Of a stretch of DNA of 64,000 bases, positions 52,963 to 63,401 are shown piece by piece. Both the position numbers and the translations under genes were made by a program. Under the pieces are notes generated by a model that worked only from the letters and a program-made list of their open reading frames with translations, was not told the origin of the DNA and searched no databases. The DNA comes from Symsagittifera roscoffensis (Eukaryota > Xenacoelomorpha > Acoela > Convolutidae). Position 1 is the stretch's first letter. Every line of letters starts with the position of its first letter. The stretch spans positions 6,717,209-6,781,208 of the forward strand of contig NC_087065.1 of assembly GCF_963678635.1 (NCBI RefSeq). The letters are read 5' to 3'.

Positions 52963-54268
52963 CTAAAGGCAATTCATTTTTGCAGAATCGTATTGTTTTG
53001 CTGTTTGGCATACATTTTTATCGGTAAACCTGATAAGCTTGCAGTTTTTAGGTCAAACTATCAATCAATGAAAAAATTTAATTATATCAAAAGGGCATCA
53101 ATTGAAACAGAAAACAATGCAACTGATGATTTCTGATGCAAATGATTTTGATTTTTTTTGATCACAAGTCATTTGAAATCGAGAGTCGGTGAAATGGCTA
53201 AAAAACGAAGCCCAACATAATCTATGCTAGTTGCACGAGGGCGCGAAGTAACATAAAACCCGCTAGGAAAACTCACCCAACCGTTTGCATAATGGTCCTA
53301 ATTGGGAGCACAATAACGGTCTTCAACAGAGAGCTGAATAGCTCGCATGCTACGTCTTTCCCCAGAAAATAAACGATTATTTATCATATTGGTTGTTTTA
53401 GAAAAATGTTTCTAATTCAGCTCATTTGGACTGGATGTTTCGAATTGGGCTAAAAATTGGACTCATTCAGCACGTTTTTCTGAAAATTATACTCAGTTTT
53501 TTTACCCTATATCGAAAAAACAGAGACCAAAATGGGGACGAATTTTGATTCGGGTGGTTGCCGTTGTCTATATCTATTGTTGAAGTCTAGTTATACACTT
53601 GAACTTGCCTGCCAGTCTTCGCTCTCTGAGTCGGCACTCAGTCCAGTGGATTGGCTCACTCTCTTCGTGAACAAATACACTTCATCGAACGAATCTGATA
53701 ACCTAAAAGCCAGTTTGGTATCACAATTTGAATCTAGTCTTACAGTGAAAATCTCGTGAATCGGTGAAAAAAAACTGTACCAAAAATGTAAACGTATAAA
53801 ACAGAAGCCAAAATGAATCAGTGAAAAAATGTGAACCAAAAGATCCAAATTTAAAAAATCACAGAAATCATAATGTCTATGACAACTAAAAATAAGGCTA
53901 TAAATTTTGTACAAAAGTCCCATCGTCATGAAAAAAAAGTAAATCAGAGTTCCGAAAAACATTGGGAGGAGGAAAAGGTTTCAAAAAGTTTTGCGGTTTT
54001 CCAATATCTGCTAGAATAGAATTGCTTTGAGGCACTTTTGTCAAATTTTCCTGGGCGCGGTTTTTTTCTGTGATACAGTTTTAGAATAGATGTGAAGATA
54101 GTGGTGTTCCTTTTGGCTTTTGTAAACTTTCTGGTTGGTATTGTATCGCATTAGCTTCAACTATACGTTTCAGCTAGACGATACAAACTTGCTTCAGAAT
54201 TTTTTTTTAGCAATTGAGCCCCCATGCTAGTCGATGCACCACCCTAAATTGACTTCCCCTTTACGTAC
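52963..54268 (-). other. P4HA intron 5
   Basis: Host intron of 1.3 kb. A coding-like stretch on the minus strand at about 53594-53758 was considered but is not needed for the gene model. Nothing else recognised. Confidence 0.55.
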
Positions 54269-54500
54269 CACTCGTTGGTTCCCCCTCTTGCGCCTGACTC
54301 CCTACTATCATCAGACCCACTTCCCCCCTCCTGCTCCTCGCTCCTCCCCACCCTCCAAAACTGGTCACACTCCTGGGGGGTGAAGATGGAGTGGAACATG
54401 TATATTGGGGGGTTCAGGGATACCCATTCCACTCGGGTGGGTTGCAAGATCAGAGCAGGGTGGGAGGCATGCAGGAAACAGGGCGGGTAACGTGGTTTGC
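54269..54500 (-). CDS. P4HA: P4HA exon 5: start of the catalytic domain
   Basis: Reads PPCFLHASHPALILQPTRVE, matching the linker KCRY...NPFLRLAP that precedes the family's catalytic domain. WVSLNPPIYMFHSIFTPQEC follows, matching EVSLNPYIV.YH.I.SD.E. The stretch after that (SEEQEGGSGSDDSRESGARG) is unusually acidic and Gly/Ser-rich compared with the family. The acceptor TACTTTTAG at 54501 gives a two-base start that fits exon 4. The donor GAGTG|GTACGT at 54268 gives phase 2, which fits exon 6. GC-rich compared with its surroundings, as expected for an exon here. Confidence 0.85.
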
Positions 54501-55413
54501 CTAAAAGTACATATCAGTGTGTGATTCTCTCAGCAGAATTTAGATCAAATAGGTAAACATTGTCATCAATCCAAAGTTTTCGCCATTTAACCATTTAACA
54601 TTGGCGGATCTGCGGGCGTGGGCCTCGATAAAATTGATTTTCTAGTTGATCGACTTTTTTTAGCTAGATCAAATTGGTTTTTCAAGCTTTTCCAAACCAC
54701 TAAAAAAACTATAAAATACCTATTTTGATTAAATAATTTGAGCACTTTTTTAAGCACTTTTTGGAAACTTTTGACCAAACAATTTTGTATTTTCGGTGTG
54801 CAATCCCCTTTAAAAATATTATATATTAGCGCCTTTAGAAAAAATCTTGGCCCAAAAGTGGATGTCGTACAATATAACCAATGGGGGGACCATTTGGGTC
54901 GTCAGAAGGTCTAATCCCCTAGGTTAATTTACATTTTTGAAGACAATTCCAATTCAGTAAAATCGGTCGATTTAAAAAATCAGGGCGGGTTAAGAGATGA
55001 AAAAAATACACCCTATGAGACTAGTCTCGCATCCATACGTCAACTATCCATACACATATAGCCAACTGGGGCCATTTTTATGCGCGAAGGACCGGATGCC
55101 CAAAATTTCAACCAATCAAAGGTCTTTGAATTTGCTCAAGACTTGATTGTTTTTCACGTTTGTTCTTTCAAACTTTTGAATATTTAACTCTGATAGGCTA
55201 AAATAATTTTTGGACAAGCATTCCTTCTGGCACGTGGATATCATAAAGTTTCTCAGATGTTCGCTGATTCCCTAGTCAAAACAATTTTATCGAGCAAATT
55301 TCTAGTAAACTTTTTTCGTCTTGGAAAAGTCTTGGCAATGTATGTCTTTCTTGCAAAATAATTTGAGCATTAGAAAAGCCCGAACTAACTTTTGTCTAAA
55401 GTTGAGAAGTAAC
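54501..55413 (-). other. P4HA intron 4 with repeat R3 copy b
   Basis: Intron of about 0.9 kb. It contains an R3 repeat at about 54602-54925; nothing else recognised. Confidence 0.55.
54602..54925. repeat. Dispersed repeat R3, copy b
   Basis: Diverged copy of 59626-60003. The left part GGCGGATCTGCGGGC, the segment with TCGACTTTTTTTAGC and AAATTGGTTTTTC, and the right part with GGGGGGACCATTTGGGTCG are in the same order. Confidence 0.6.
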
Positions 55414-55532
55414 GTTGGTTGCATGTCTGCTGGTATTTGTTCGTGACGTCATCCTTTCCTGTGCAGTATGACTTCCCACTCCCCCCTGAGAAGCACTGCA
55501 TGGAGGCACATTGGCTTCTTGTGGGGGGTTTC
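55414..55532 (-). CDS. P4HA: P4HA exon 4: linker exon
   Basis: Fits by phase on both sides (start after CTCTAAG at 55533, donor CAAC|GTTACT at 55413). It ends in NKYQQTCNQ, which aligns with the YE.LCRG Cys that opens the linker before the catalytic domain. The rest (SQCASMQCFSGGSGKSYCTG) has no clear counterpart and four extra Cys. The same DNA also gives an open plus-strand reading, so this exon rests on phase and the Cys match. Confidence 0.55.
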
Positions 55533-55871
55533 CTTAGAGACAGGGCCAAATTCAAGCAGACACAATTTATATGGAAAAATTCACACGAGAATTTGTAATG
55601 CAAACTTTGAAAAAAAATCTTGGGTTTTTTGAAAACTTTGGATTGTTTGGATCATATTTTTTGTTATTGACATAATTATATTTTGAGCAAGGATACTTTC
55701 GTTTTTTTTATCATTTGAATATCGGGTCAAAAAGCTGTGATTTTTCGGTCATTGTACCTATTAATCCTCCAAAAAGTCTTAAAAAACAAAGTAAGTATCA
55801 TCACTTAAATTTATCTGCTTGAGTTTGGCCTTTTCCTCAGAACTGGCTCGACTAGATCTGGAATTGAAAAC

Positions 55872-55973
55872 CCAAGAGAAGGAAACTGCTGGCCCCATTG
55901 TGTCACCCGGCAGAAGTCTGCTTTCGTGAAGGCGGCGAGAATAGTAAGTCTGGCTTCGTCTTCCGTCATTGGT
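55872..55973 (-). CDS. P4HA: P4HA exon 3: peptide-substrate (TPR) domain fragment
   Basis: Acceptor TTTTTTTTCCAG at 55974. Reads MTEDEARLTILAAFTKADFC, aligning with LTAEDCFELGKVAYTEADYY, the first TPR helix pair of the family's peptide-substrate-binding domain. The donor is taken at CTTGG|GTTTTC (55871), which gives phase 2 and fits exon 4. The frame itself stays open to 55814, so a later donor is possible. The second TPR repeat expected in the family was not found, so the domain looks shortened. Confidence 0.75.
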
Positions 55974-56750
55974 CTGGAAAAAAAATGTTTTTTTTTTGTT
56001 CCGACTAGCGGTGCAGATGAAAATCATATATATCACATAGTTATCCGGAGATTTGAAAACTTCAGCTGAAAGTGAGATTTTACAAATTCTCTCGATAAAA
56101 TTATTCTTTTCCATTTAATTTAATTTTGTTTGTCGATAAGACACTACAGTTACGATCAAAAACTTGAGTTTAGCAAAATCAGTTAGCTTTTTTTCTTCTT
56201 GATATTATGAGCATCTAAAGAATTGTTTTTCTTTTTTTCAACATGCAAAAATAGTTTTCTAAATTTAGCTTGTTCTATTATGATTTTTGTTCCGACTTTC
56301 GAAGAAAACTAAATATATACGCTTGGTGTGGTTTTTTTTATTCAGTCAAATTTTGGCGCTCGAAAGACTAGTTTTTAACGCAGAATTTTTAAACCCCATT
56401 GAAGATATTGACTCCTTGAAATCAAATAAAAATAATATTTTACCTCCGATTATTGTTGCAAAATTCTAGGAGTTTGAAAATTACCAATTTGGCCATTCTC
56501 TGGACTAAGTTATGCGCGTTTTGAACATTTTATTTATAATGCTGAGAGCGTAACGCAAACTATTTATGCGTGACGAGTTATGCCGCCAACAAAAGGGTTC
56601 TAAAGTGAATTGAGGCTAGCTAAGCTAATCGCTCGTATTAAATTTGCTACTTGAATTTTCACTCTTGATCTTTAATTTTGTCCAAAACTGACAGTTTTTC
56701 AATACTTTTTTCCAAAAACGAATCGATATGAATTAAGGGGCAGTCGCAAC

Positions 56751-56924
56751 ATTCAGGGCTTTGCCCTGATATACTAACAGTAATGCCTTATTTAAAAGTT
56801 AACCGAAAATTAACAACATTTGGGACTACATACAGACACCACGGAGATTGTTTTTAGTGGCTCATTACAAAAAACTGTCGACATTAAACAAGATTGCTTG
56901 TATCAGGGCGAAAGCCTGAATATT
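56751..56924. mobile_element. Small inverted-repeat element
   Basis: ATTCAGGGCTTTGCCCTGAT at the left is matched in inverse by ATCAGGGCGAAAGCCTGAAT at the right, 127 bp apart. Each end is itself a small hairpin. No clear target duplication was seen. It adjoins repeat R2. Confidence 0.4.
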
Positions 56925-56929
56925 ACGAA

Positions 56930-57360
56930 TGCCTTTTTAGGTCCATTGAGCAGTAATAACTTGAAAAAATTAAATGTAGAAAAATAAAAAAAAATAAAAT
57001 GAAACAAGACTTTTTAAAAACTGATACTGTTTGTGAGAATCATCACCCAACACGCCATTTGATGTACATAAGGATAGATTTTGCTTCTAGGTAACAAATA
57101 AATTATGGCAAACAAGCTTCCTTCAACCAAATTGAAACAATTTCTAAGACGAATTAAATCACCGCTTACGCATTAATGGCGCGAAATATATGGCTATCTT
57201 TTAACTTCTATAACTCTACCAAAAACTATCACAGGTGAAATATCTTTTTAAATTTAAACTGAGTACAGCAATACTTTTTGAATGATAAAAAAACCGAAAA
57301 AATGACTATTTAAATGGTCGAAATTTGTCTGAAGAAAAAAACCACCCCGACCTCAAATAG
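56930..57360. repeat. Dispersed repeat R2, copy c
   Basis: Diverged copy of 3043-3480, with the AATTATGGCAAACAAGCTTC block at 57102 and TTTGTCTGAAGAAAAAAA near 57324. Same orientation as copy a. Confidence 0.6.
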
Positions 57361-58141
57361 TCCATTACTTTCTTTACAAAAGTCGGAATTATAGTTGGAA
57401 CTTGAATCAAAACATGAATCATTCATCTTACAGTTTTTGAAAAAAAGCTCGAATAAGCTCACAAGGATGCAAGGCGGATTTGGCCTTATTGTTTCTGAAG
57501 TCAATTTTTTTGTTATTGCTCTAAACTTCCAAATCCTTCTGCTGTCATGAGCAAACTAAAAGTGTGACTGTTTTTAGTTAATTAGAGAAGTCATGAAATA
57601 ATTGTTTCAAAAAAAATCTAATTACTTTTTGTGACAATAATTTCTTGACTTCTAGGGAATTTAAAATCATCAGAAACCTTGCAAATTTTCTAGCAGAAGA
57701 TGAATTTTGCTCTGGTGATTTTTAGTTAATTCATGGTCGCCATTATTCATTTTGTAGCTCAAAAAGTTTTGATAGCTCAAATTTCACATTTTTTATTGCT
57801 CGTTTTTAAAGCGCTCGCAACAGCCGCATTAAAAAACTTAAAATCTGCAAGATTCCTTGCAATCTTTGTTTTTTGTCTTCAAGATTCTTGCAATTTTCTT
57901 AAACAATTTTTACTATAGTCTTCAAGATTCTTGTTAAAATTTTCAAAGATTTTTCAAGATTTGACAAAGATCCCAAAAATTGCTGCACCTAAGAGTTGCG
58001 CTAAGTTTTAATCAGCCATCGTTATTTTAGCAAAATAAATGTCGAAATCAAAAATTATGAGTAACTTCAAACACATTTTAAAACTATTTCAAGAAGTTGA
58101 AACTTTTGAACTAATTGAAAATCAAACAACATTCGACAAAC

Positions 58142-58489
58142 CTAGCAGCTGAATAATTCTCAATCCTCCCCTGCAAAATATCCCCTGCATCCAAATGGTA
58201 AAACTCCTGCAGCCTCAAAATAGACTGAGCAGCCCTCTTAACTTCAATTATTTCAACTTCCACGAGTGAAATCTCACGTGACAACCCGAGCAACTTGGCG
58301 ACTATCTCCGACAATTGTGGGTTCGGCTCGTCGCTTTCGGCTGACAATCTGAGGATCTCAGCTGATGCTCTGGATAATTTTTGGACTGCTTTCGGCCACT
58401 GAGTCGAGAATTTGTGGAGTGTGTAAAACTGATTGAGTGGGTTGCCAATAATGACTTCATTGGAGCGGGCTGATTTAGTTATGATTCGA
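58142..58489 (-). CDS. P4HA: P4HA exon 2: N-terminal dimerisation domain
   Basis: Reads IGNPLNQFYTLHKFSTQWPK, matching the family's VGHPVNAFKLMKRLNTEWSE. Helices follow, then AAQSILRLQEFYHLDAGDIL, matching GAAKALLRLQDTYNLDTDTI. This is the N-terminal domain that mediates subunit assembly. The acceptor CACTTTTTTAG at 58490 and donor CTAG|GTTTGT at 58141 give phases that agree with exons 1 and 3. Length and helix pattern are normal for the family. Confidence 0.9.
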
Positions 58490-58799
58490 CTAAAAAAGTG
58501 ATGTATTTCATACAAACAATGGAAAAATTGAGGCTCAAATTTTTGAATAAAAAATAGTTTTTTTTTTACTTTAGTTGACAATCAACCTGCGAAACTATTA
58601 CAACACCAACAATCAGGGGCGAAGTTAGGTGGTGTGGAGCCTTCTTCTTAGGGACTCGACTTATTGCCGACTTTGAGGGTCCCTCTTTTGGTACTTGAAT
58701 GATTTGCGAGATCTGAGAAAACCAATTTGGTCAACCTAAAAAAATGTTGACAAAGTTTTCAAAACATTTCCAAAACCAAAATTTGAATCTATGACTTAC
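58490..58799 (-). other. P4HA intron 1 with repeat R3 copy c
   Basis: 310 bp. A short R3 copy lies at about 58616-58715 (GGGGCGAAGTTAGG ... TGCCGACTTTGAGGG ... TTTGGTACTT). Confidence 0.6.
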
Positions 58800-59011
58800 T
58801 TCTTGAGTACAGCTTGGATTTCCGGATATCCTCGAAGTGTATCTTTCACTAATGGGTACTTTTTCTTCAACGAACTAAGTCTCTGAGAAAAATCAACATC
58901 CTTCGAAATTAGTTGAAGCAACTCAGAATTTGAGCTATGATAATTGGAGCAGTTGGTTATCACTAAAAGTAGTAAAAGAAAAATAATCAAATTCAGAGAA
59001 ATTGATTTCAT
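58800..59011 (-). CDS. P4HA: P4HA exon 1: start and signal peptide
   Basis: ATG at 59011. A signal peptide with core LNLIIFLLLLLVI targets the ER lumen, where the enzyme works with PDI. The mature start has a helix (SELLQLISKDVDFSQRLSSL) that corresponds to the N-terminal helix of the family, though the usual sequence there is not well conserved. The donor is AAGAA|GTAAGT at 58799, a perfect consensus in phase 2. Identified by phase with exon 2 and position. The eight exons together give 505 residues, slightly shorter than the usual 520-540. Confidence 0.85.
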
Positions 59012-59625
59012 TTCTTAAAAACATAAGAAAGATTGTCTCGCTACTGATATTTATGAATTAGCCAACGTTTTTTGTCGTCGTTAATTGTGTTTTTCAGTTT
59101 GTAATTCTGGCGTGTTTTCTGCAAAACTAACTAAGTAAGCCGATAAAAATTCATAAACAATGAATTTCAAAAAAAATAATTAAATCGAATAGTCTAAACT
59201 ATTGCTGCCTACTTTTTTTAATTTAACATGCATATAATTTGGTTACGTGATTCATTCAAATTATTGGTTTGTTGAACGAAGGCAAAAAAGTGATTGAAAA
59301 TTTGCTCTGCAACACTCGTGCAAGCTCATTGAAAAATCATTAGCGTTTAAAAAAAATCATATCCATCATAACGGAAAAAATAAACAAGCAAGGAAGCTTT
59401 TTGATCATTTTCATCTAAATTTTCAGACCATCACTAAAAAACTTCTCAGTCACATAGCCCTGGGCGAAACATATCGATTGAAAATAAACGGTCCGTCCGA
59501 CTGACATGTAACCAACCGAAGACGAAATCAAAAAGCGGCGTTAAGCTTAAAGTTTTCTTGACTCGTGATTGGCCTATACTTCTCATATTGTGAAGTTAGT
59601 TATTAATCACGACCAGGCGCGGATC

Positions 59626-60003
59626 TAGGAATTTCTCGAGGGGGGGGGGGGATCAGATTTTCAAACAAATTTTGAAAATTTTGTCGACCTTTTTTTTAGG
59701 TCGACCAAATTGATTTTCTGAGGTCTTCCAGATCCCTATAAAGACACTAACTTGACCAAATTATTTTCTGCGACGCAGACAAATTTTTGAAAAAATGCCA
59801 AAAAACGGCGTTTTCAGGCACTTTTTTGAAAATAGTGACCAAAAAAAAAGCGTTTTTTTTTGGCGCGCGCTCCCCCCTCAAATTTGGTATATATTGGCGC
59901 CAAAGAGGGATATCTCGAAATAGTACAAAGGGGGGACCCTTTGGGTCGGCAGGGGGTCGAATCCCTGAGAAGGAGGCCTTCACCCCCCCCCCCCCCCCCC
60001 CCC
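59626..60003. repeat. Dispersed repeat R3, copy d (longest)
   Basis: Starts GGCGCGGATCTAGG, then a G12 run, and ends with a C21 run (59983-60003). Contains an imperfect hairpin GTCGACC...AGGTCGAC near 59683-59704 and a right part with GGGGGGACCCTTTGGGTCGG. Three shorter copies occur in this window. No ORF; class unknown. Confidence 0.6.
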
Positions 60004-60147
60004 AAGTCTGCTACTTATCATGACCAAATTCACATAAGTTTACTTGAAAAACTCATTCAGCTAAGGTTGTTTTGCTGTCATTCAAGTTTTTTTTCGAATA
60101 TTTGTTCAGGAACGAATTCGTGAACCAAAAGAGCAACTAAACTTATA

Positions 60148-60840
60148 CAGTGCTCAATTAAATTATTTGGACGAAATGAACAAAATTTAAACTTTTTAAC
60201 GCGTTTTTTCTCAAATTGGGTAGACATTAGACAGAAAATTATCAGAAACTAACTTAGGATAAAATTTTACCAGAATTATTATGGCGCAATTTACACCAAA
60301 AATGGGTCATTTTGGCTTCTTTTAGTACGATAAAAAAATAACGCTAAGTCTAATGAGTCAACTCATTGGCAAGCTATATTAAAGTGAGCCTGTTATACAA
60401 CCAAATAAAAGTCTAGAAAGGTCCAAAAATTTGCGCAAAATGTTTAAAATTTGTTTTCAAGCAAAAAATTTGAATTTTATATAGTAAAAGTGACATTTTT
60501 AGCTATCAATCAAAAGTATATTCTTTTATAAAAAAAATTTTGGAGGTCATAGTCTTCCGAAATTTTCTTGGGCTGTATCAAGAGCTCATTTTAGCAAAAC
60601 TTGCTGATCAATTGACTCATTAGATTAAGCGTAAATTTTGGTTGTCTAAGAGAGTCAAAACCCATTTTTGGGGTAAGACTTTGGCCCCAAAATTGGCAAA
60701 CCAAATTGCATCATAATAAATCTGGTAGAATTCTCAGCAAATTTGGCTCTCATCCTGGTTAGTCTCAACTCAATTTGAGTAAAAAAGCGTTTAAAGTGTC
60801 AAGTATTGTTCATTTTTGCGGATAATTAAAACCAGCGCTG
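60148..60840. mobile_element. Mariner/Tc1-like non-autonomous element, 693 bp
   Basis: Long imperfect inverted repeats of about 250 bp start CAGTGCT at the left and end AGCGCTG at the right, flanked by TA on both sides (60146-60147, 60841-60842). CAGTG-type ends with a TA target duplication are typical of Tc1/mariner. Matching inner blocks include CTAATGAGTCAA (left) and TTGACTCATTAG (right). No transposase ORF. Confidence 0.6.
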
Positions 60841-61962
60841 TATAAAGAATTTAGTTAACTCACAAAATTTTGAAAAATATTGACCGAGCAGACATCGAAA
60901 ACTGCTAACACGCACAACGCTTTATTGTACTGTACAAAAATTTGCTAAATAGCTATTGCACTGTTCAAAACTGCTAAAACGCCAAACACTTTATTGCACT
61001 GAACAAACAATCATTATTTTGTTTTGATCTTGTTCTTTTCATTTTTCAGGAATAACTTTTGAAAAACTGTTCAACTTTTGATACCTGTTCTGGCTGTTTT
61101 AAAATTCCAGAAAACCCCGTTTTCATCACCTTCTGCGGTAGTTGTCACATAATCGACATAATTGACATACTCTTCAGAAAAAGAATGAAAATTAAAAACC
61201 ACAAACAAGTAAAACATTTTAAATTTTTTTATTCTTTGCACAATACGTTTTTATTTTTTATTTCAGAAAACCTTTTTTGCCAATTTTTTTGGGCACTGGG
61301 ACCACTTTTTGAAAATTTTTATTGAAGTTTGAATCACGGCTGAAAGAATTTTAATATGATATATCACTCAACCCATTCCAATGATTTTTTGTGGTACCTG
61401 ATTTTGCGTGAAAAACAAATAATTACACTCGCAAAAATAAAGTTCCTCCTCATTCTTCAAATTGTCGGAAAAACAAATTAGAATTTGAGACCCGTTCCGA
61501 ATACCGAAAAAAAGTTGAACCTGAAAGACTGAAGTTAATTAAGATTTAAATTCATATAATTGTCAAATAGTGAAGTAGCAAAATACTTGGTGATGAACTG
61601 AATAGTAAATAAATTGCACTGTTTTTTTTTATCGATATCGATGAGTCATCAAGCTGGTACTCGGAAAAAACCGAAAAAAAATCGCTCAGAAAAGTTGAGT
61701 ATGTCAAATAACAGCCGCTGTTACAAGTATTGACGCAACTTGGTATTTTTTTAAATTCAAAAAAATTAAATAATTTAGACATTTCTACCGTGATTTTTAA
61801 ATTAAAAGCTTAAATTGAATGTTATTTTCAGATAGCAACCGCAATTTTTGATATGTTCTAATGCATAGCATAAATTTTTGCTGAACTGATATTATTAGTT
61901 TGATATAAATTGATGAAAATCCATTGCGCTTAAAATGCATAAAACTGCGGAGAAGTCAGAGC

Positions 61963-62178
61963 TCAGAATAGTCCGTTTTGTTTCTTCAGTTCAATTTTCT
62001 TCCAGTGTGGTTTGGTGTTGAACTCTTGTCTAGTCATACCGAACACTTTCGCGAAGTCCCCCTCGTCCAGATACTGTTCTTTCACAGTGGGGTCAATGTC
62101 CTCGCTCTCGTTCGAAGCAGGGCTGCGCAGGTAGTCGATACTGAAGCCCTTCTGAAACAATTCGGGGGTCTTTCCGAT
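61963..62178 (-). CDS. Last exon of a villin-headpiece protein
   Basis: Encodes a C-terminal villin headpiece, an F-actin-binding module. DIDPTVKEQYLDEGDFAKVF, then GMTRQEF, then WKKIELKKQNGLF and a stop match the family's DVD.TRKE.YLS.EDF..VFGM...EF..LP.WKQ..LKK..GLF. The three core Phe positions and the terminal KK..GLF actin-binding patch are present. The acceptor TTACATAG at 62179 opens in phase 0, which agrees with the donor of the exon at 63223. Headpieces end villin, dematin, supervillin and abLIM proteins; the window does not show which this is. Confidence 0.9.
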   Translation of the reverse strand: MGKTPELFQKGFSIDYLRSPASNESEDIDPTVKEQYLDEGDFAKVFGMTRQEFNTKPHWKKIELKKQNGLF

Positions 62179-63222
62179 CTATGTAAGTCGTATATGAACA
62201 AAAAAAAAGATTTCTGAGTAGAAAAAAAACACTCGGAGTAGAAAAAATTAGTGGAAAAAAAAAATTTCGGAATCAAAAACCAAAAAAAAGAAATTGAGCT
62301 GCAAGAGCGTGAGCTTTTGTAAGATAGCCATAGCCTAGTTAACTTTAAACTAGTTAACCCCCGGTTGAGGCCAATAAATCAGCCCAACTGTTAGATACGT
62401 TCATAGGTCAGGGGTTTATTTCTTCCGAGAATTTTGAACCCAACACACAGACTAGCTACCACGAGTTCTATTTTCCACAAAATATCGAATCGCCCGTGAA
62501 AAAACTGCTGCAAAAGTCATTGCTTATGCGATAATTATTTAAAACTTATTTAAAACAAAAAGCATGGAGCAAGTTCTTATCTGTCTGGCTTTGTCAAGGA
62601 GAACCAATCGATGCTGACCCTTGATTTTAAAAAAACGCATTTTTCGGGTTTGGTTTTTGTTGCCTTTTCTGTATCAAAATACTTGATATATAATTCTAGC
62701 CTGCCTACGGTTGAAAAAAAAACTAAAGTATAAAACTCTGTGTTCAGATTCTCTGAACTTAATTCTTTATTTTAATCTTTTAGAGTATAACCATTTACGT
62801 TTGAGCTAAAGTATTTTTACTACCGTATTTTTTATTACATTCACCCACACACCCCTAACGCGCCTTGGGATCAAGTTAACATCCTCCCCCTCCCCCTCCC
62901 CCTCCCCCTCCTCCCAAATAGACCAAGTTAAGATCCTCCACCCCAGCGCTTAATATAAATTAAATTTGCTAAGCGCTGCATGTAAAATTCTGATTGGCTA
63001 AGAAAACCTAACTTAGAACCAAGTTAACATCCTCCCCACATACGGCTTTGGGGGGAGGACGTTAACTTGGTCCGCGCCTTGCACCGAAAAATACTAGCCC
63101 CGCACTCTGATTTAATCATAATGGGGGCGATCATTTACTGGTGTTGGGGGGGGGGGGCTATAAAGCCAAAGAACCCATTGTTCCTTCTATCTTTGTGCAT
63201 AAGTGACCAAACCGTGACTCAC
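62179..63222 (-). other. Intron of the villin-headpiece gene
   Basis: 1.04 kb; contains the hAT-like element at 62868-63073. No other feature recognised. Confidence 0.65.
62868..63073. mobile_element. hAT-like non-autonomous element, copy 1 (206 bp)
   Basis: Ends GGATCAAGTTAACATCCTCC and, in inverse, GGAGGACGTTAACTTGGTCC. Flanked by the perfect 8-bp duplication GCGCCTTG (62860-62867, 63074-63081). An internal (CCCCCT)n expansion lies near 62884. An 8-bp duplication is typical of hAT elements. Confidence 0.75.
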
Positions 63223-63401
63223 CTTGTGTGCCCCATTCATTCCCCCGTCGATGCCGTCGTCTGTCCCTCCCCCGTTGAACATGATCTTCTCCATCTCCTC
63301 CCGCAGCTTCTCATCACTTGTCTCCCCATTCAGCTCCGCCCTCATCTGGATGTACTTGGCCGAGTTCAGAAACCGGTCCGCACTCCACCCGTGGAAAAAC
63401 C
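63223..63401 (-). CDS. Penultimate exon of the villin-headpiece gene
   Basis: Acceptor GGTGTTGCAG at 63402 and donor AAG|GTGAGT at 63222. In between, one frame is open and coding-like: FFHGWSADRFLNSAKYIQMR, an acidic helix TSDEKLREEMEKIMFN, and a Gly/Asp-rich linker. The phase 0 end agrees with the headpiece exon. The opening segment is not a domain I recognise; the linker fits the flexible region that usually precedes a headpiece. The other two frames contain stops. Confidence 0.75.

Larger units (their letters stand above)
55974..58141 (-). other. P4HA intron 2, repeat-filled
   Basis: 2.2 kb with no coding signal. Contains an inverted-repeat element (56751-56924), repeat R2 copy c (56930-57360) and two copies of GTCTTCAAGATTCTTG (near 57877 and 57918). 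Confidence 0.6.
59012..61962. other. Spacer between the P4HA start and the villin-headpiece gene
   Basis: 3 kb holding the P4HA promoter region, repeat R3 copy d (59626-60003) and a mariner-like non-autonomous element (60148-60840). No TATA box could be assigned. The remaining sequence, 60841-61962, shows no feature. Confidence 0.55.

Noticed and set aside
53591-53760. Coding-like minus-strand stretch (reads TVRLDSNCDTKLAFRLSD) in intron 5.
   Set aside because: It is not needed for a phase-consistent P4HA model, matches no part of the family, and its donor would be GC-type.
55447-55596. Plus-strand exon-like reading after CTTTCCTGTGCAG (starts YDFPLPPEKHCMEAHW).
   Set aside because: The same DNA on the minus strand gives an exon whose two splice phases agree with P4HA exons 3 and 5 and which carries the expected linker Cys; the plus reading has no partner exon.
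59787-60123. Small ORFs over the R3 repeat and homopolymer runs.
   Set aside because: They are made of poly-Pro or poly-Gly from the C21 and G12 runs and overlap on both strands.
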